A DNA stretch of 64,000 bases from JANOAR01 sp031411235 (GTDB lineage Bacteria; Verrucomicrobiota; Verrucomicrobiia; Verrucomicrobiales; Verrucomicrobiaceae): contig JANOAR010000253.1 of NCBI GenBank assembly GCA_031411235.1, forward strand, positions 7,834 to 71,833. Reading direction: 5' to 3'. The notes under the pieces are model-generated. The model saw only the letters and a list, made by a program, of their open reading frames with translations, did no database searches and was not told the DNA's origin. The position numbers and the translations under genes were made by a program. Shown here piece by piece: positions 46,229-55,731 of this stretch. How positions within the stretch are numbered: position 1 is the stretch's first letter; every line of letters begins with the position of its first letter.

Positions 46229-46580
46229 GTGATGAAGAGGGGGGATATTGTCAATACTATTGAATTTATAATAAATACTAAAAATATCAAAGGGAGATTT
46301 ATAAAATCCCATAAAGCGTCAGCCGCGATAGCGGAGGGAGTGCGAAGCAGGGTGGGGGAAGCCAGTCGCCCCCCAAAGCCCCCTGTGCCCATGCGGTGAA
46401 GCTATACTGCCGCACTCTGGCTGGGGGCGCTGGCCATGTTTGTCGCCCTACCCATGGTGCTATGTGAACAGTATCGCGTTCGCCAGAACGCGGTGCTGCT
46501 GGCTGCGAAACGGGCGCTACTTGACGCAGCCTTGGTAGGTCGTAGCCAGCCGCAATAGCTTTTTGACTGCATCGTTACGG
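46229..46580. other. Intergenic region with one weak small ORF
   Basis: An AT-rich promoter-like stretch (46240-46300) serves the PEP-CTERM gene. A 40-codon plus-strand ORF at 46436-46558 begins MFVALPMVL and is hydrophobic at its start, but it has no clear ribosome site and no recognised family, so it is not called a gene. Confidence 0.3.
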
Positions 46581-47300
46581 CTACGCAGCCTTACCGCCGG
46601 GAAGAAGCATCGCGCTCACCTCCACCTCGCGCCACTCGCCTTCGGGCAAGTCGCCGAGTTCATACTCGCCGAAGCGGCTGCGATGCAGCGCCTCGACATG
46701 ATAGCCGAGCGCGGCAAACATTTTTCTCACCTGGTGGTAGCGGCCCTCCATGAGGGTGAGCCGGGCCTGAGTGGGCGCTAGAATCTCGAGCTTCGCAGGC
46801 AGGCAGGGTTTGTCCTCACCGCGCAGCATCAGCGTGCCCGCCGCAAAAGCTTCCACCAGCCCAGGCTCCATAGCGCGGTCGAGCATGGCCTCGTACACCT
46901 TTTCAATACTGGCCCGTGGCGAGGTGCAACGCTGCACGAACTGCCCCTGGTCGGTGATCAGAAGCAGGCCGCTCGTGTCCTTATCCAGCCGCCCGACACT
47001 CGTGGCCGCAGGATTCCGCGCCAGCCAGCGCGGCGGTAGCAGCGAGTAAATCGTATCGCCCTCTTCCTCGCTGTGCGTGCAGGTATAGCCGATGGGTTTG
47101 TGGAAGATCGCGAGCAAGCCGTCGATATTTTCCAAAGGCTCGCCATCCAGCGTGACCAGCGCAGGATCCACACGAGCATCCGAGCGCTCGGCGATTACCC
47201 CCGCGACCATCACTCGCCCGTCATCGACGAGTTCTCGGACTTCACGACGCGAAGCATAACCGAGGGATGAGATGAGTTGGTCGATGCGGCGGAGTTTCAT
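46581..47300 (-). CDS. rsuA: 16S rRNA pseudouridine synthase (RsuA family)
   Basis: About 239 residues with an S4 RNA-binding domain (residues 1-60, RIDQLISSLGYASRREV) and a pseudouridine synthase domain. The catalytic Asp is D106 in GRLDKDTSGLLL. Family features KPIGYTCTH and EGRYHQVRKMFAALG are present. It modifies one uridine of small-subunit rRNA. It could be a related RluB/E/F-like enzyme, since these share the fold. The ATG at 47300 is preferred over 47315. It is transcribed divergently from purL. Confidence 0.85.
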   Translation of the reverse strand: MKLRRIDQLISSLGYASRREVRELVDDGRVMVAGVIAERSDARVDPALVTLDGEPLENIDGLLAIFHKPIGYTCTHSEEEGDTIYSLLPPRWLARNPAATSVGRLDKDTSGLLLITDQGQFVQRCTSPRASIEKVYEAMLDRAMEPGLVEAFAAGTLMLRGEDKPCLPAKLEILAPTQARLTLMEGRYHQVRKMFAALGYHVEALHRSRFGEYELGDLPEGEWREVEVSAMLLPGGKAA

Positions 47301-47486
47301 AGGGGCAAGAGGCAAAGTAGGCTCGGCAAATGCGCCCGCAGCGAAGCTCCCCAGTGCGGCCCCATCGCTGCCGGGTCAACTCGGATGTCTGTGCTTGCGC
47401 TTGCATTTCCCTCCATCCTGACGCACTCCCACCGCCCCAAAACGCGACACGGGCTGCTAGCCTGTTCCCCCTTCATTTATCCCCTA

Positions 47487-49931
47487 ATGTCCGCCCACTT
47501 CCCCCACACCTCCACGTCCGCCACTGGCACCGCCGTCTTCCGCAGCATCCCCATCCGTGATCTCAATGCAGCGGATCTGCTGGCCCTCAGCAGGCAGATG
47601 AAGCTCGGCCTCTCCGAGACCGACATGCTCGCCGTGCAGGCCATCTTTAAAGGCGAAGATCGCGACCCCACCGACTGCGAGATGGAAGTCATCGCCCAGA
47701 CCTGGAGCGAGCATTGCAAGCACCGCATCTTCGGCGCGCAGATCGAGCATAAGCTCAATGGCAAAAAGGAAACCATCGACAGCTTATTTAAAACCTACAT
47801 CCGCGACGTCACCTTCCGCATCATGAAGCGAAAGCCCGATTTCGTGCTCAGCGCCTTCGTCGATAACGCAGGCTTCGTGAAGCTCGACGACAAACTCGCC
47901 ATCTGCCTCAAAGCCGAGACCCACAACCACCCCAGCGCCATCGAGCCCTACGCTGGCGCGAACACCGGCCTCGGCGGCGTCATCCGCGACATCCTCGGCG
48001 CAGGCAAAGGCGCGAAGCCCATCGCCTCGCTCGACGTCTTCTGCTTCGGCCCGCCCGACACCAAGCAAGAGCAGATCAAGGCCAAAGACGTCATCCATCC
48101 CCTCGGCATCATGCGCGGCGTCGTGCGCGGCGTGCGCGACTACGGCAACCGCATGGGCATCCCCACTACCAGCGGCGCGATCCAGTTCGACGACACTTAT
48201 ATTTACAATCCCCTCGTCTTCTGCGGCACCATGGGCGTCATCCCCATCAAAGACATCGCCAAGGAAATCAAAGCCGGTCACATGCTCATCGCCGCAGGCG
48301 GACGCACCGGCAAAGACGGGCTCAAGGGCGCGACATTCTCCAGCGTTTCGTTAACCACCGCCAGCCACGAAGAAGACCAAACCGCCGTGCAGATCGGCAA
48401 TCCCATCGAGGAAAAAAAAGTCGCCGACTTCATCCTCGCCGCGCGTGATGCCGGGCTCATCGAGTTCGTCACCGACTGCGGCGCAGGCGGCTTCAGCAGC
48501 GCCGCAGGCGAGATGCTCAGCGAAGTCGGTGGCGAGATTTGGCTAGAGAACGCCCCGCTGAAAGCCCCTGATTTAGAGAGCTGGCAAGTCTTCATCAGCG
48601 AGAGCCAAGAGCGCATGGTCTTCGCCAGCGAGCCCTCCGCCTTGCCCGAACTGCAACGCCTCGCCGATATCTACGAAACCGAAATCTGCACCCTCGGCAA
48701 AGCCGACGGCAGCGGCATTTTGAAGGTGCTGCACCACGGCAGCATGGTCTGCCGCCTCGATTGCAGCAAGCTCCACGAAGCCCCGCGCCGTCACATGAAC
48801 GCCCAGTGGCGCGAGCCCAAGCCCCTCGATGATTGCTTCATCCCCATCACCGACCTCGAAGTCGGCAATGAACTATTGAAGACATTGCTAGCCGACTTCG
48901 CCATCGTTTCGCGCGAGCCCATCATCCGCGAATACGACCACGAAGTGCAAGGCAACACCGTCCTAAAACCCCTCGCCGGAGCCAGCGGCGATGCCCCGCA
49001 GGACGGCAGCGTCATCCGCGTCGAAGGCAGCCAGCAACTGGCCGCCCTCGCCCTCGCCATCCTCCCCGAGTGGGGCAAAACGCACCCGCACCTCATGGGC
49101 CGCGCCTGCGTCGATGAGTGCATCCGCCAGCTCATCGCCATGGGCTCCAACCCCGAGCGCATCGCCATCCTCGACAACTTCTGCATGGGCAACCCCGACG
49201 ACGAAAAGGAACTCGGAGCCCTCGTCGAAACCGTCAAAGGCATGGCCCAAGCCGCCGAGATTTATCAAGCCCCGTTCGTCAGCGGCAAGGACAGCTTCTA
49301 CAACTACTTCAAGACCAGCGAAGGCCCCGTCAGCATCCCCTGCACCCTATTGCTCAGCGGCTTCGGCGTCGTCGAAAAACCCGAGCACGTCATCGGAGCC
49401 AGCATCCGCGCCCCCGGCAACGCCATCTGCATGGTCGGCCAAAGCAGCAGCGGCTTCGCAGGCAGCGTCTTCGCCAGAGTCATCACCAAAGGCGCACGCG
49501 ATGAAGTCAACTTCACCAGCGCCCCGCAGTTCAACGAAAAGCAAGCCTTCGACAACTACGAGCGCTACTACGAACTGGTGAAGCGCGGCCTCGTCCTCAG
49601 CGCCCACGACATCAGCGAAGGCGGCCTAGCCGTAGCCCTAGCCGAGATGGCCTTCAGCGGCAAAGCCGGCATCCGCGCCGACCTAGCCGTAGTCCCCACA
49701 ATAGACGACACCCCCGCCGCCGAACACCTCTTCGGCGAAACCCCCGGTCGCATCCTCTTTGAAGTCGCGCCCAAGGACGCCATGTTAGCCGAGCAACAAG
49801 GCTTCACCATCATCGGCGAAACCACCGACGACGGCTGGCTCACCATCACCAACGAAAGCCAAAAGCTCGTCCACGCCAAAGTCAGCGACCTGAAGCCCAT
49901 CTGGAAGGGTGGCTTAGCGGAGTATTATTGA
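47487..49931 (+). CDS. purL: Phosphoribosylformylglycinamidine synthase, PurL
   Basis: 814 residues from the ATG at 47487 (an extended ORF back to 47277 is not convincing). The enzyme makes formylglycinamidine ribonucleotide in purine synthesis. Conserved segments include WSEHCKHRIF, LKAETHNHPSAIEPYAGA, GGRTGKDGLKGATFSS and SAHDISEGGLAVALAEMAF. The length fits PurL of the PurS/PurQ/PurL type. A second, truncated copy of residues about 520-704 lies at 53135-53690, downstream of three foreign-looking genes. Confidence 0.96.
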   Translation: MSAHFPHTSTSATGTAVFRSIPIRDLNAADLLALSRQMKLGLSETDMLAVQAIFKGEDRDPTDCEMEVIAQTWSEHCKHRIFGAQIEHKLNGKKETIDSLFKTYIRDVTFRIMKRKPDFVLSAFVDNAGFVKLDDKLAICLKAETHNHPSAIEPYAGANTGLGGVIRDILGAGKGAKPIASLDVFCFGPPDTKQEQIKAKDVIHPLGIMRGVVRGVRDYGNRMGIPTTSGAIQFDDTYIYNPLVFCGTMGVIPIKDIAKEIKAGHMLIAAGGRTGKDGLKGATFSSVSLTTASHEEDQTAVQIGNPIEEKKVADFILAARDAGLIEFVTDCGAGGFSSAAGEMLSEVGGEIWLENAPLKAPDLESWQVFISESQERMVFASEPSALPELQRLADIYETEICTLGKADGSGILKVLHHGSMVCRLDCSKLHEAPRRHMNAQWREPKPLDDCFIPITDLEVGNELLKTLLADFAIVSREPIIREYDHEVQGNTVLKPLAGASGDAPQDGSVIRVEGSQQLAALALAILPEWGKTHPHLMGRACVDECIRQLIAMGSNPERIAILDNFCMGNPDDEKELGALVETVKGMAQAAEIYQAPFVSGKDSFYNYFKTSEGPVSIPCTLLLSGFGVVEKPEHVIGASIRAPGNAICMVGQSSSGFAGSVFARVITKGARDEVNFTSAPQFNEKQAFDNYERYYELVKRGLVLSAHDISEGGLAVALAEMAFSGKAGIRADLAVVPTIDDTPAAEHLFGETPGRILFEVAPKDAMLAEQQGFTIIGETTDDGWLTITNESQKLVHAKVSDLKPIWKGGLAEYY

Positions 49932-49963
49932 GATAATCTTACAGTCCAAACATCACACAAGGC

Positions 49964-50863
49964 ATGAACGCACCACAGGTAAGCATGGACTCTTTTCAAA
50001 ACTATATGGTGGGGCCGTCAATAGACGCTCACACGTCTGCGGCTTCAGTTGATGGCGAAATTTTCACCACTGAGCGACAAGCCAACATTTCAAAGGAAGT
50101 AGCTTACCAGCAGCATCGGTTCATCGCATTGAGCAAAAACTATCTCAATACTCAGCCTTGGATTCCCATGCTTGCCTGTATCAAGCATCGCGAAGTTGTA
50201 AATAGCTTCGAATTATCTTCTGCCCGATTCTCAGACATTCGCGATAAAGAGTATTGGGATCAGCTTGAAGCTGAAATTGCAAAGCTTGAAGCACAATGCC
50301 TGCCATTGATTGATGACGAAACCCTCGCAAACTTGCGGGTGCTCTGTAATTTCCAAGCGCTAGCCTCCGAAATCGCCCAAGCGCCAACAACGATTGCAAC
50401 CCTCAAGTCGCAAAGACAAGAGCTTGGCAGAATCGAGGCATTATTCGTCGGCACCCCCAAGGCTTCCAGCGGCCCACCGTGGCTCGCGGCTGGCATTGCG
50501 ATTGCGGCTTTTGCTGGGGCGTTTGCGATCAGCCAAATTGAAGAGAGCTTCTCTGACTGGAGGGTTCTTGTGCTAGCGGTTCTTGGAACCGCTGCCGCAA
50601 TTGTCGCAGCTTGGCTTAACCAAACTCATTCTGCCAAACTCCAACCGTGGGATCAAGAGCAGCGTTTTCGCTCGAAACACGAACGGATACAGAAGGAAAT
50701 GCATGCTGCGTTTTACTCGGATCAATTTTTGGCTGTTCTTCATCTCGCTCAAGTGAACCCATCGAAATGTTGGAACGATTTCGATACTGCCGCTGTGGCT
50801 ATCGATCATGTCACCAACCAATTTAGCGATCTTAACGTCAAATATTTGACGGCTCTTGGTTAG
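49964..50863 (+). CDS. Hypothetical membrane protein in a defence module
   Basis: 299 residues with two adjacent transmembrane segments (AAGIAIAAFAGAFAISQ and VLVLAVLGTAAAIVAAW, about 175-220). A helical N-terminal half and a shorter C-terminal half flank them. I do not recognise the family. It lies 46 bases upstream of a Septu-like ATPase gene, and its codon use is more AT-rich than the neighbouring housekeeping genes, like the two genes after it. An accessory role in the defence module is inferred from position only. Confidence 0.7.
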   Translation: MNAPQVSMDSFQNYMVGPSIDAHTSAASVDGEIFTTERQANISKEVAYQQHRFIALSKNYLNTQPWIPMLACIKHREVVNSFELSSARFSDIRDKEYWDQLEAEIAKLEAQCLPLIDDETLANLRVLCNFQALASEIAQAPTTIATLKSQRQELGRIEALFVGTPKASSGPPWLAAGIAIAAFAGAFAISQIEESFSDWRVLVLAVLGTAAAIVAAWLNQTHSAKLQPWDQEQRFRSKHERIQKEMHAAFYSDQFLAVLHLAQVNPSKCWNDFDTAAVAIDHVTNQFSDLNVKYLTALG

Positions 50864-50909
50864 CCAAACCACGCCATTGTATTGTGAGTCCCCCCCTCCA
50901 GCCCTTACC

Positions 50910-52265
50910 ATGTTTCTCCGTCATCTAACACTTCGTAATGTCCGCTCAATCAAGGAACTTGAGCTGGACTTTTCTTCCCCCGACGATTCTACCAAGATTC
51001 GGCAGTGGACACTGCTGCTTGCGGAGAATGGCACTGGAAAGACCTGTGTGCTGCGCAGCATAGGGCTCTTACTGGCTGGTTTTTGGGCTAGCGTGCCCAA
51101 CCTGATGGCAGACATCGATAGCTGGATCCGAAACGGTGCAAGCGAGGCTCTCATGGAGGTGGTGATCGACAAAATTAAAGGTGGCACCTTGACCATCTCG
51201 CTTCGCTTGAATCGTGGCATGAACGCCAACGAGTTCTTCAAGCACAACGCGGAGGCACTCGGCTTAATCGACTCCTTCGGTAAAAATTCAGAGACCGTGC
51301 GATGCTTCGTCGCGGGCTATGGAGCTTCTCGGCGTTTGCCAGGAGGCTCTTCATCAATCGCAGGCGGGCTGATGGGGCACCACTCGAAACTCGAAGAACG
51401 AGCACAGGGGCTTGCTTCTCTTTTTCTGCCCAATGCAGAACTGAACTCATTGCAAAGTTGGGCGATGGACTTGGATTACCAGCGAGGCAATGAAGGGCTA
51501 GCGATTCTCCGTTCGGCCTTGGATGCGCTACTGCCTGGAGTGACTTTCGAAAGCATCGACAAGGCCAATAAAGAACTACTCTTCAAGACTGCCGACGGGC
51601 TAGTGCCGTTAAGCCGTCTAAGTGATGGTTATCAAAGCATGGCTGGCTGGATCGGCGATCTTCTCTTCCGCATCACGCAGACCTTCCCCGATTTGCAGAA
51701 TCCGCTGATGGCTCACGGGCTACTGCTTCTCGATGAGATGGACTTGCACCTGCATCCCGTTTGGCAGCGGCAGTTGATGGCGTTTCTCACGGAGCGGTTG
51801 CCAAACTTCCAAATCATCGCCACCACCCATTCGCCGCTGACAGCGCAGCAGGCAGGCCCAGGCGAGCTGCATTTATTGGAACGCCCGAGCCCGAAGTTGC
51901 CGCCAGTGCTGCGGCGCTTCGATGGCACACCACGCCACATGCGGCTGGAGGATTTGGCCATTGGCCCATGGTTTGGGTTGAACACGGGCTACTCGCTTGA
52001 GGTTGAGCGGTTGAGAACAGATTATGAGAAGAGCAAGTCGAAGCGCTCGTCTGCGAAGGCTAAATTGGAGTCGTTGCCAGTGTCCAATGGCAAGACAGAG
52101 TTCGAGCGCCAAAACCAAGTTTTAGTGGAGAAGCTGAATCAGATCATCGAGAGCCACGAGCTAGTGACAGAGAAAAAGCTCCATCGAGTGATGAAGCGCA
52201 CCAATGGCACCAAGAAATTGGCCAAGCGCTCTAAACCGCGCAGGGCACTGGCAACACAGAAGTGA
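50910..52265 (+). CDS. AAA/ABC-type ATPase, Septu PtuA-like
   Basis: 451 residues from the ATG at 50910 (MFLRHLTLRNVRSIKELEL). An in-frame ATG at 50856 overlaps the previous gene. The SMC-like ATPase core has Walker A (LLAENGTGKTCVLRS), the signature-like LSRLSDGYQSMAGW, Walker B (LLLLDEMDLHLHP) and the switch His in IIATTHSP. A basic, lysine-rich tail ends it. An ATPase of this kind next to an HNH nuclease is the layout of the Septu anti-phage system, where PtuA partners PtuB. No reverse transcriptase is present, so it is not a retron. Confidence 0.82.
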   Translation: MFLRHLTLRNVRSIKELELDFSSPDDSTKIRQWTLLLAENGTGKTCVLRSIGLLLAGFWASVPNLMADIDSWIRNGASEALMEVVIDKIKGGTLTISLRLNRGMNANEFFKHNAEALGLIDSFGKNSETVRCFVAGYGASRRLPGGSSSIAGGLMGHHSKLEERAQGLASLFLPNAELNSLQSWAMDLDYQRGNEGLAILRSALDALLPGVTFESIDKANKELLFKTADGLVPLSRLSDGYQSMAGWIGDLLFRITQTFPDLQNPLMAHGLLLLDEMDLHLHPVWQRQLMAFLTERLPNFQIIATTHSPLTAQQAGPGELHLLERPSPKLPPVLRRFDGTPRHMRLEDLAIGPWFGLNTGYSLEVERLRTDYEKSKSKRSSAKAKLESLPVSNGKTEFERQNQVLVEKLNQIIESHELVTEKKLHRVMKRTNGTKKLAKRSKPRRALATQK

Positions 52266-52292
52266 GGGGAAGGCTCAGAAACTCGGTTTGCC

Positions 52293-53135
52293 ATGATTGC
52301 CCTCAATCGAATACGCACCAAGGCTGCTATCCCAGCCTGCTTTCGTGGTGCAAAACGGGAAGCGAAAGAGCTGTGCCTTCTCAAGGCCAAGCGAGACGGC
52401 ATGTTGGGCACCTACTATCAACAGGTTCCTTGGAAATCGGCGAAGGAACAGCTCAAAGCCGAATCTGCGACCAAGTGTGCCTACTGCGAAAGTTCAGCCG
52501 AGGCACAGTTTGGAGACGTGGAACACTTTCGCCCGAAGAATCAAGACGCATGGTGGTGGCTGGCCTGCTGCTATGAAAACCTCCTGTTCTCCTGCCAAAT
52601 CTGCAACCAGAGCTACAAGCGTTCAGAGTTCCCACTCAAGCGCGGCGGTAAAGCCCGAGGTGAATCGAAAATAAATGAGTCCAATAGCAATGAAGAGCTA
52701 AAGGCGATGTCTGGGAGTCTTGCTCCTGATCCCCTCGCCGTGGACGACGGTCGTTCGTTGGCGAGCTACCTCATTGACTGTGCAAATGAGAAGCCACTGC
52801 TGATCCATCCCTACCAAGAGAAGCCAGAAGACTTCATCATCTACGAAGCCGATGCGACGCTGCGAACAGTAAAAGTCCGACCTCGCAAAGCTGCACACAA
52901 GGCACGGATCAAAGCGTGTGAGGAGTGTTTTGGCATCAATCGTGAAGCGCTTTGTCTGCGGCGATGGGGGCTCTACTTGAAGATCGAGAAGCTCTGGCTC
53001 GCCTGCCAAATTGTTCCTTCAACGGACAAACAGTGCTTCGTTGAAGCACTGTCGCTGTGCCTGGAGGCTGATGCCGAGTTTGCTGGCATGGCCCGATACT
53101 TTATCCGCGAGGTATGGCAGGTGCCAGGGTTGTAG
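52293..53135 (+). CDS. HNH endonuclease, Septu PtuB-like
   Basis: 280 residues. The HNH and zinc elements are clear: KCAYCESS, DVEHFRPKN (His), and LLFSCQICNQSYKRS. This spacing fits the TIGR02646-type HNH proteins that partner Septu or retron ATPases. The gene lies 27 bases after the ATPase stop with a GAGGGGA ribosome site between. Its own TAG stop at 53133-53135 is formed exactly at the junction with the truncated purL copy. The last G is the first base of the copy. Confidence 0.82.
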   Translation: MIALNRIRTKAAIPACFRGAKREAKELCLLKAKRDGMLGTYYQQVPWKSAKEQLKAESATKCAYCESSAEAQFGDVEHFRPKNQDAWWWLACCYENLLFSCQICNQSYKRSEFPLKRGGKARGESKINESNSNEELKAMSGSLAPDPLAVDDGRSLASYLIDCANEKPLLIHPYQEKPEDFIIYEADATLRTVKVRPRKAAHKARIKACEECFGINREALCLRRWGLYLKIEKLWLACQIVPSTDKQCFVEALSLCLEADAEFAGMARYFIREVWQVPGL

Positions 53136-53690
53136 CCCTCGCCCTCGCCATCCTCCCCGAGTGGGGCAAAACGCACCCGCATCTCATGGGCCGCGCCTGC
53201 GTCGATGAGTGCATCCGCCAGCTCATCGCGATGGGCTCCAACCCCGAGCGCATCGCCATTCTCGACAACTTCTGCATGGGCAACCCCGACGATGAAAAGG
53301 AACTCGGAGCCCTCGTCGAAACCGTCAAAGGTATGGCCATCACCGCCGAAGCCTACGGAGCCCCGTTTGTCTCCGGCAAGGACAGCTTCTACAACGACTG
53401 CAAGACCGACGAAGGCCCCGTCAGCATCCCCTGCACCCTTTTGCTCAGCGGCTTCGGCGTTGCCGAAAAACCCGAGCACGTCATCGGAGCCAGCATCCGC
53501 GCCCCCGGCAACGCCATCTGCATGGTCGGTCAGAGCAGCAGAGGCTTCGCAGGCAGTGTCTTCGCAAGGGGCATCACCAAAGGTGCGCACGACGAAGTCA
53601 ACTTCACCAGCGCCCCGCAGTTCAAAGAAAAGCAAGCCTTCGATAACTACGAGCGCTACTACGAACTCGTGAAGCGCGGCCTCGTGCTCA
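53135..53690 (+). pseudogene. Truncated partial purL copy
   Basis: These 556 bases align without a gap to 49044-49599 inside purL, with roughly 7 percent mismatches by eye. Differences are clustered (for example AQAAEIYQ has become AITAEAYG). The copy lacks the start, most of the N-terminal half and the C-terminal part, and after 53690 the frame runs into unrelated sequence, so it makes no PurL. It closes the module of three genes at 49964-53135. Confidence 0.92.
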
Positions 53691-53760
53691 TCACCCCACA
53701 CTTCGCATTGCATCCCAGCCTGCTCTCGTTCAAAGGAGCCACCCCACTTTCCACACCCTC

Positions 53761-55719
53761 ATGTCCACCGAACGAAAGACCCTCGAAGAACGCGCTCAGA
53801 TGTCCGACATCGACCGCCTGCGCCACTCCTCTGCCCACGTCATGGCCACTGCGATTTTGCGCATTTGGCCCGATGCCCAGTTTGCCTATGGGCCGCCGGT
53901 GGAGAGCGGCTTCTATTATGACTTCGACATGAAGCATCGCCTCACGCCGGATGACTTCGAGAAGATCGAGGCCGAGATGAAGAAGGTGGCGAAGGAGAAT
54001 CAGAAGTTCGAGTGGCAAGGCGTCACTCGCGATGAAGCCATCACGCTGGCCAAGAGCGGTCGCCTCGGTGGACTCACTGAGCGGCCTGGGAACCCCAGTG
54101 TGTTCAAGCTCGATCTGTTGGAAAAAATCCCCGAGGGCGAGCAGATCAGCACGTTCAAAAACGGCGACTTCATCGACCTTTGCGCGGGGCCGCACGTCGG
54201 CTACACGAGCAAGTGCAAGTATGTGAAACTGATGTCCATCGCCAGCGCCTACTACCTGGGCGATGAGACCAAGCCGCAGCTTCAGCGCCTCTATGGCACG
54301 GCCTTTGCGACCAAGGAAGAACTGGAGCAGCACCTCGTGCAACTCGAAGAAGCCAAGCGTCGCGACCACCGTAAATTGGGGCGCGAACTGCAACTCTTCG
54401 CCATCGACGAGCAAGTGGGCCAAGGCCTCGTGCTGTGGATGCCGAAGGGTGCCATCGTGCGCCAGGAGTTGCAAAATTTCATCGGTGAAGAGCTGCGCAA
54501 GCAGGGCTACTCGCAGGTCTTCACGCCGCACATCGGCAAGCTCGGGCTCTACAAAACCAGTGGCCATTTCCCGTACTACAAGGAGTCGCAGTTCGCCCCG
54601 GTGATCGACAACGGCGACCTGGAAAAAGCTGCAGAGGCTGGCTGCTCCTGCGCTGAAGTGCTGCATCGCGTCGAGGCCGTATCGAAGCGTTTCCGTGAAG
54701 AACTCAACGCTCGCACCGGAGCCGATACCGTGCCCGAGAGCCGCGTGCTGCCGGATGAGGACTTGCTCGATGGCTTCCTGTTGAAGCCGATGAACTGCCC
54801 GCATCACGCGCGCATTTACGCCCAGACGCCGAAGAGCTACCGCGACCTGCCCGTGCGCCTCGCCGAGTTTGGCACCGTGTATCGCTGGGAGCAGACGGGC
54901 GAACTCGGTGGGCTGACTCGCGTGCGTGGTTTCACCCAAGACGACGCGCATCTCTTCTGCACCGAAGATCAGGTCGAAGCCGAAATCATGGGTTGCCTCA
55001 GCCTAGTGAAGACCGTGCTCAGCACGCTCGGCATGAGCGATTACCGCGTGCGCGTCGGTCTGCGCGATCCTGACAGTAACAAGTACACCGGCAGCAGCGA
55101 GAGCTGGGACAAAGCCGAAGCAAGCTGCCGCAAAGCCGCGAGCACGCTCGGCGTATCCTTCACCGAAGAGCCCGGCGAAGCCGCCTTCTACGGCCCGAAG
55201 ATCGACTTCGTGGTGAAGGACGTGATCGGTCGCGAGTGGCAGCTCGGCACGGTGCAGGTGGACTATCAGAACCCTGTGCGCTTCGACCTCACCTACACCG
55301 GGGCCGACAACACCAAACATCGCCCGGTGATGATCCATCGTGCGCCCTTTGGCAGCATGGAGCGCTTCACTGGCGTGCTCATTGAGCACTTCGCGGGCGC
55401 TTTCCCGACGTGGCTCAGCCCCGAGCAAGTGCGCGTGATGACCATCAGCGAGAAGGCCGATGACTTCGCGCGTGGCGTCTATGACCAACTCCTCGCTGCT
55501 GGTGTGCGCTGCTCACTCGATTTGGATGCCGACAAGATCGGTGCAAAAATCCGCGTCGCCCAGTTGGAGAAGGTGCCCTACATGCTCGTCATCGGGCAGA
55601 AGGAAGCCGAGGCTGGCCAAGTCGCCGTGCGCCATCAAAAGCGCGGTGATCTCGGCGTGCGGCCCGTGGCAGAGTTCCTCGCCGATGTGCTGGCGGAGAT
55701 CAAGACCCGGGCGATGTAG
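53761..55719 (+). CDS. thrS: Threonyl-tRNA synthetase
   Basis: 652 residues. It charges tRNA-Thr. The N-terminal TGS domain is absent: the protein begins after 20 residues with the editing domain (HSSAHVMATAIL). Further family motifs are CAGPHV, the catalytic MNCPHH, RLAEFGTVYRWEQTGELGGL, the RVRGFTQDDAHLFC motif and the anticodon-binding C-terminal domain. The start 70 bases after the purL remnant may be native, since some Verrucomicrobia enzymes lack TGS to my knowledge, but truncation is possible. Confidence 0.95.
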   Translation: MSTERKTLEERAQMSDIDRLRHSSAHVMATAILRIWPDAQFAYGPPVESGFYYDFDMKHRLTPDDFEKIEAEMKKVAKENQKFEWQGVTRDEAITLAKSGRLGGLTERPGNPSVFKLDLLEKIPEGEQISTFKNGDFIDLCAGPHVGYTSKCKYVKLMSIASAYYLGDETKPQLQRLYGTAFATKEELEQHLVQLEEAKRRDHRKLGRELQLFAIDEQVGQGLVLWMPKGAIVRQELQNFIGEELRKQGYSQVFTPHIGKLGLYKTSGHFPYYKESQFAPVIDNGDLEKAAEAGCSCAEVLHRVEAVSKRFREELNARTGADTVPESRVLPDEDLLDGFLLKPMNCPHHARIYAQTPKSYRDLPVRLAEFGTVYRWEQTGELGGLTRVRGFTQDDAHLFCTEDQVEAEIMGCLSLVKTVLSTLGMSDYRVRVGLRDPDSNKYTGSSESWDKAEASCRKAASTLGVSFTEEPGEAAFYGPKIDFVVKDVIGREWQLGTVQVDYQNPVRFDLTYTGADNTKHRPVMIHRAPFGSMERFTGVLIEHFAGAFPTWLSPEQVRVMTISEKADDFARGVYDQLLAAGVRCSLDLDADKIGAKIRVAQLEKVPYMLVIGQKEAEAGQVAVRHQKRGDLGVRPVAEFLADVLAEIKTRAM

Positions 55720-55731
55720 GCTACCAGTTTC

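Noticed and set aside
46436..46558. 40-codon hydrophobic ORF between the second PEP-CTERM gene and rsuA
   Set aside because: No ribosome site, no family resemblance, no codon support. Recorded only in the intergenic entry.
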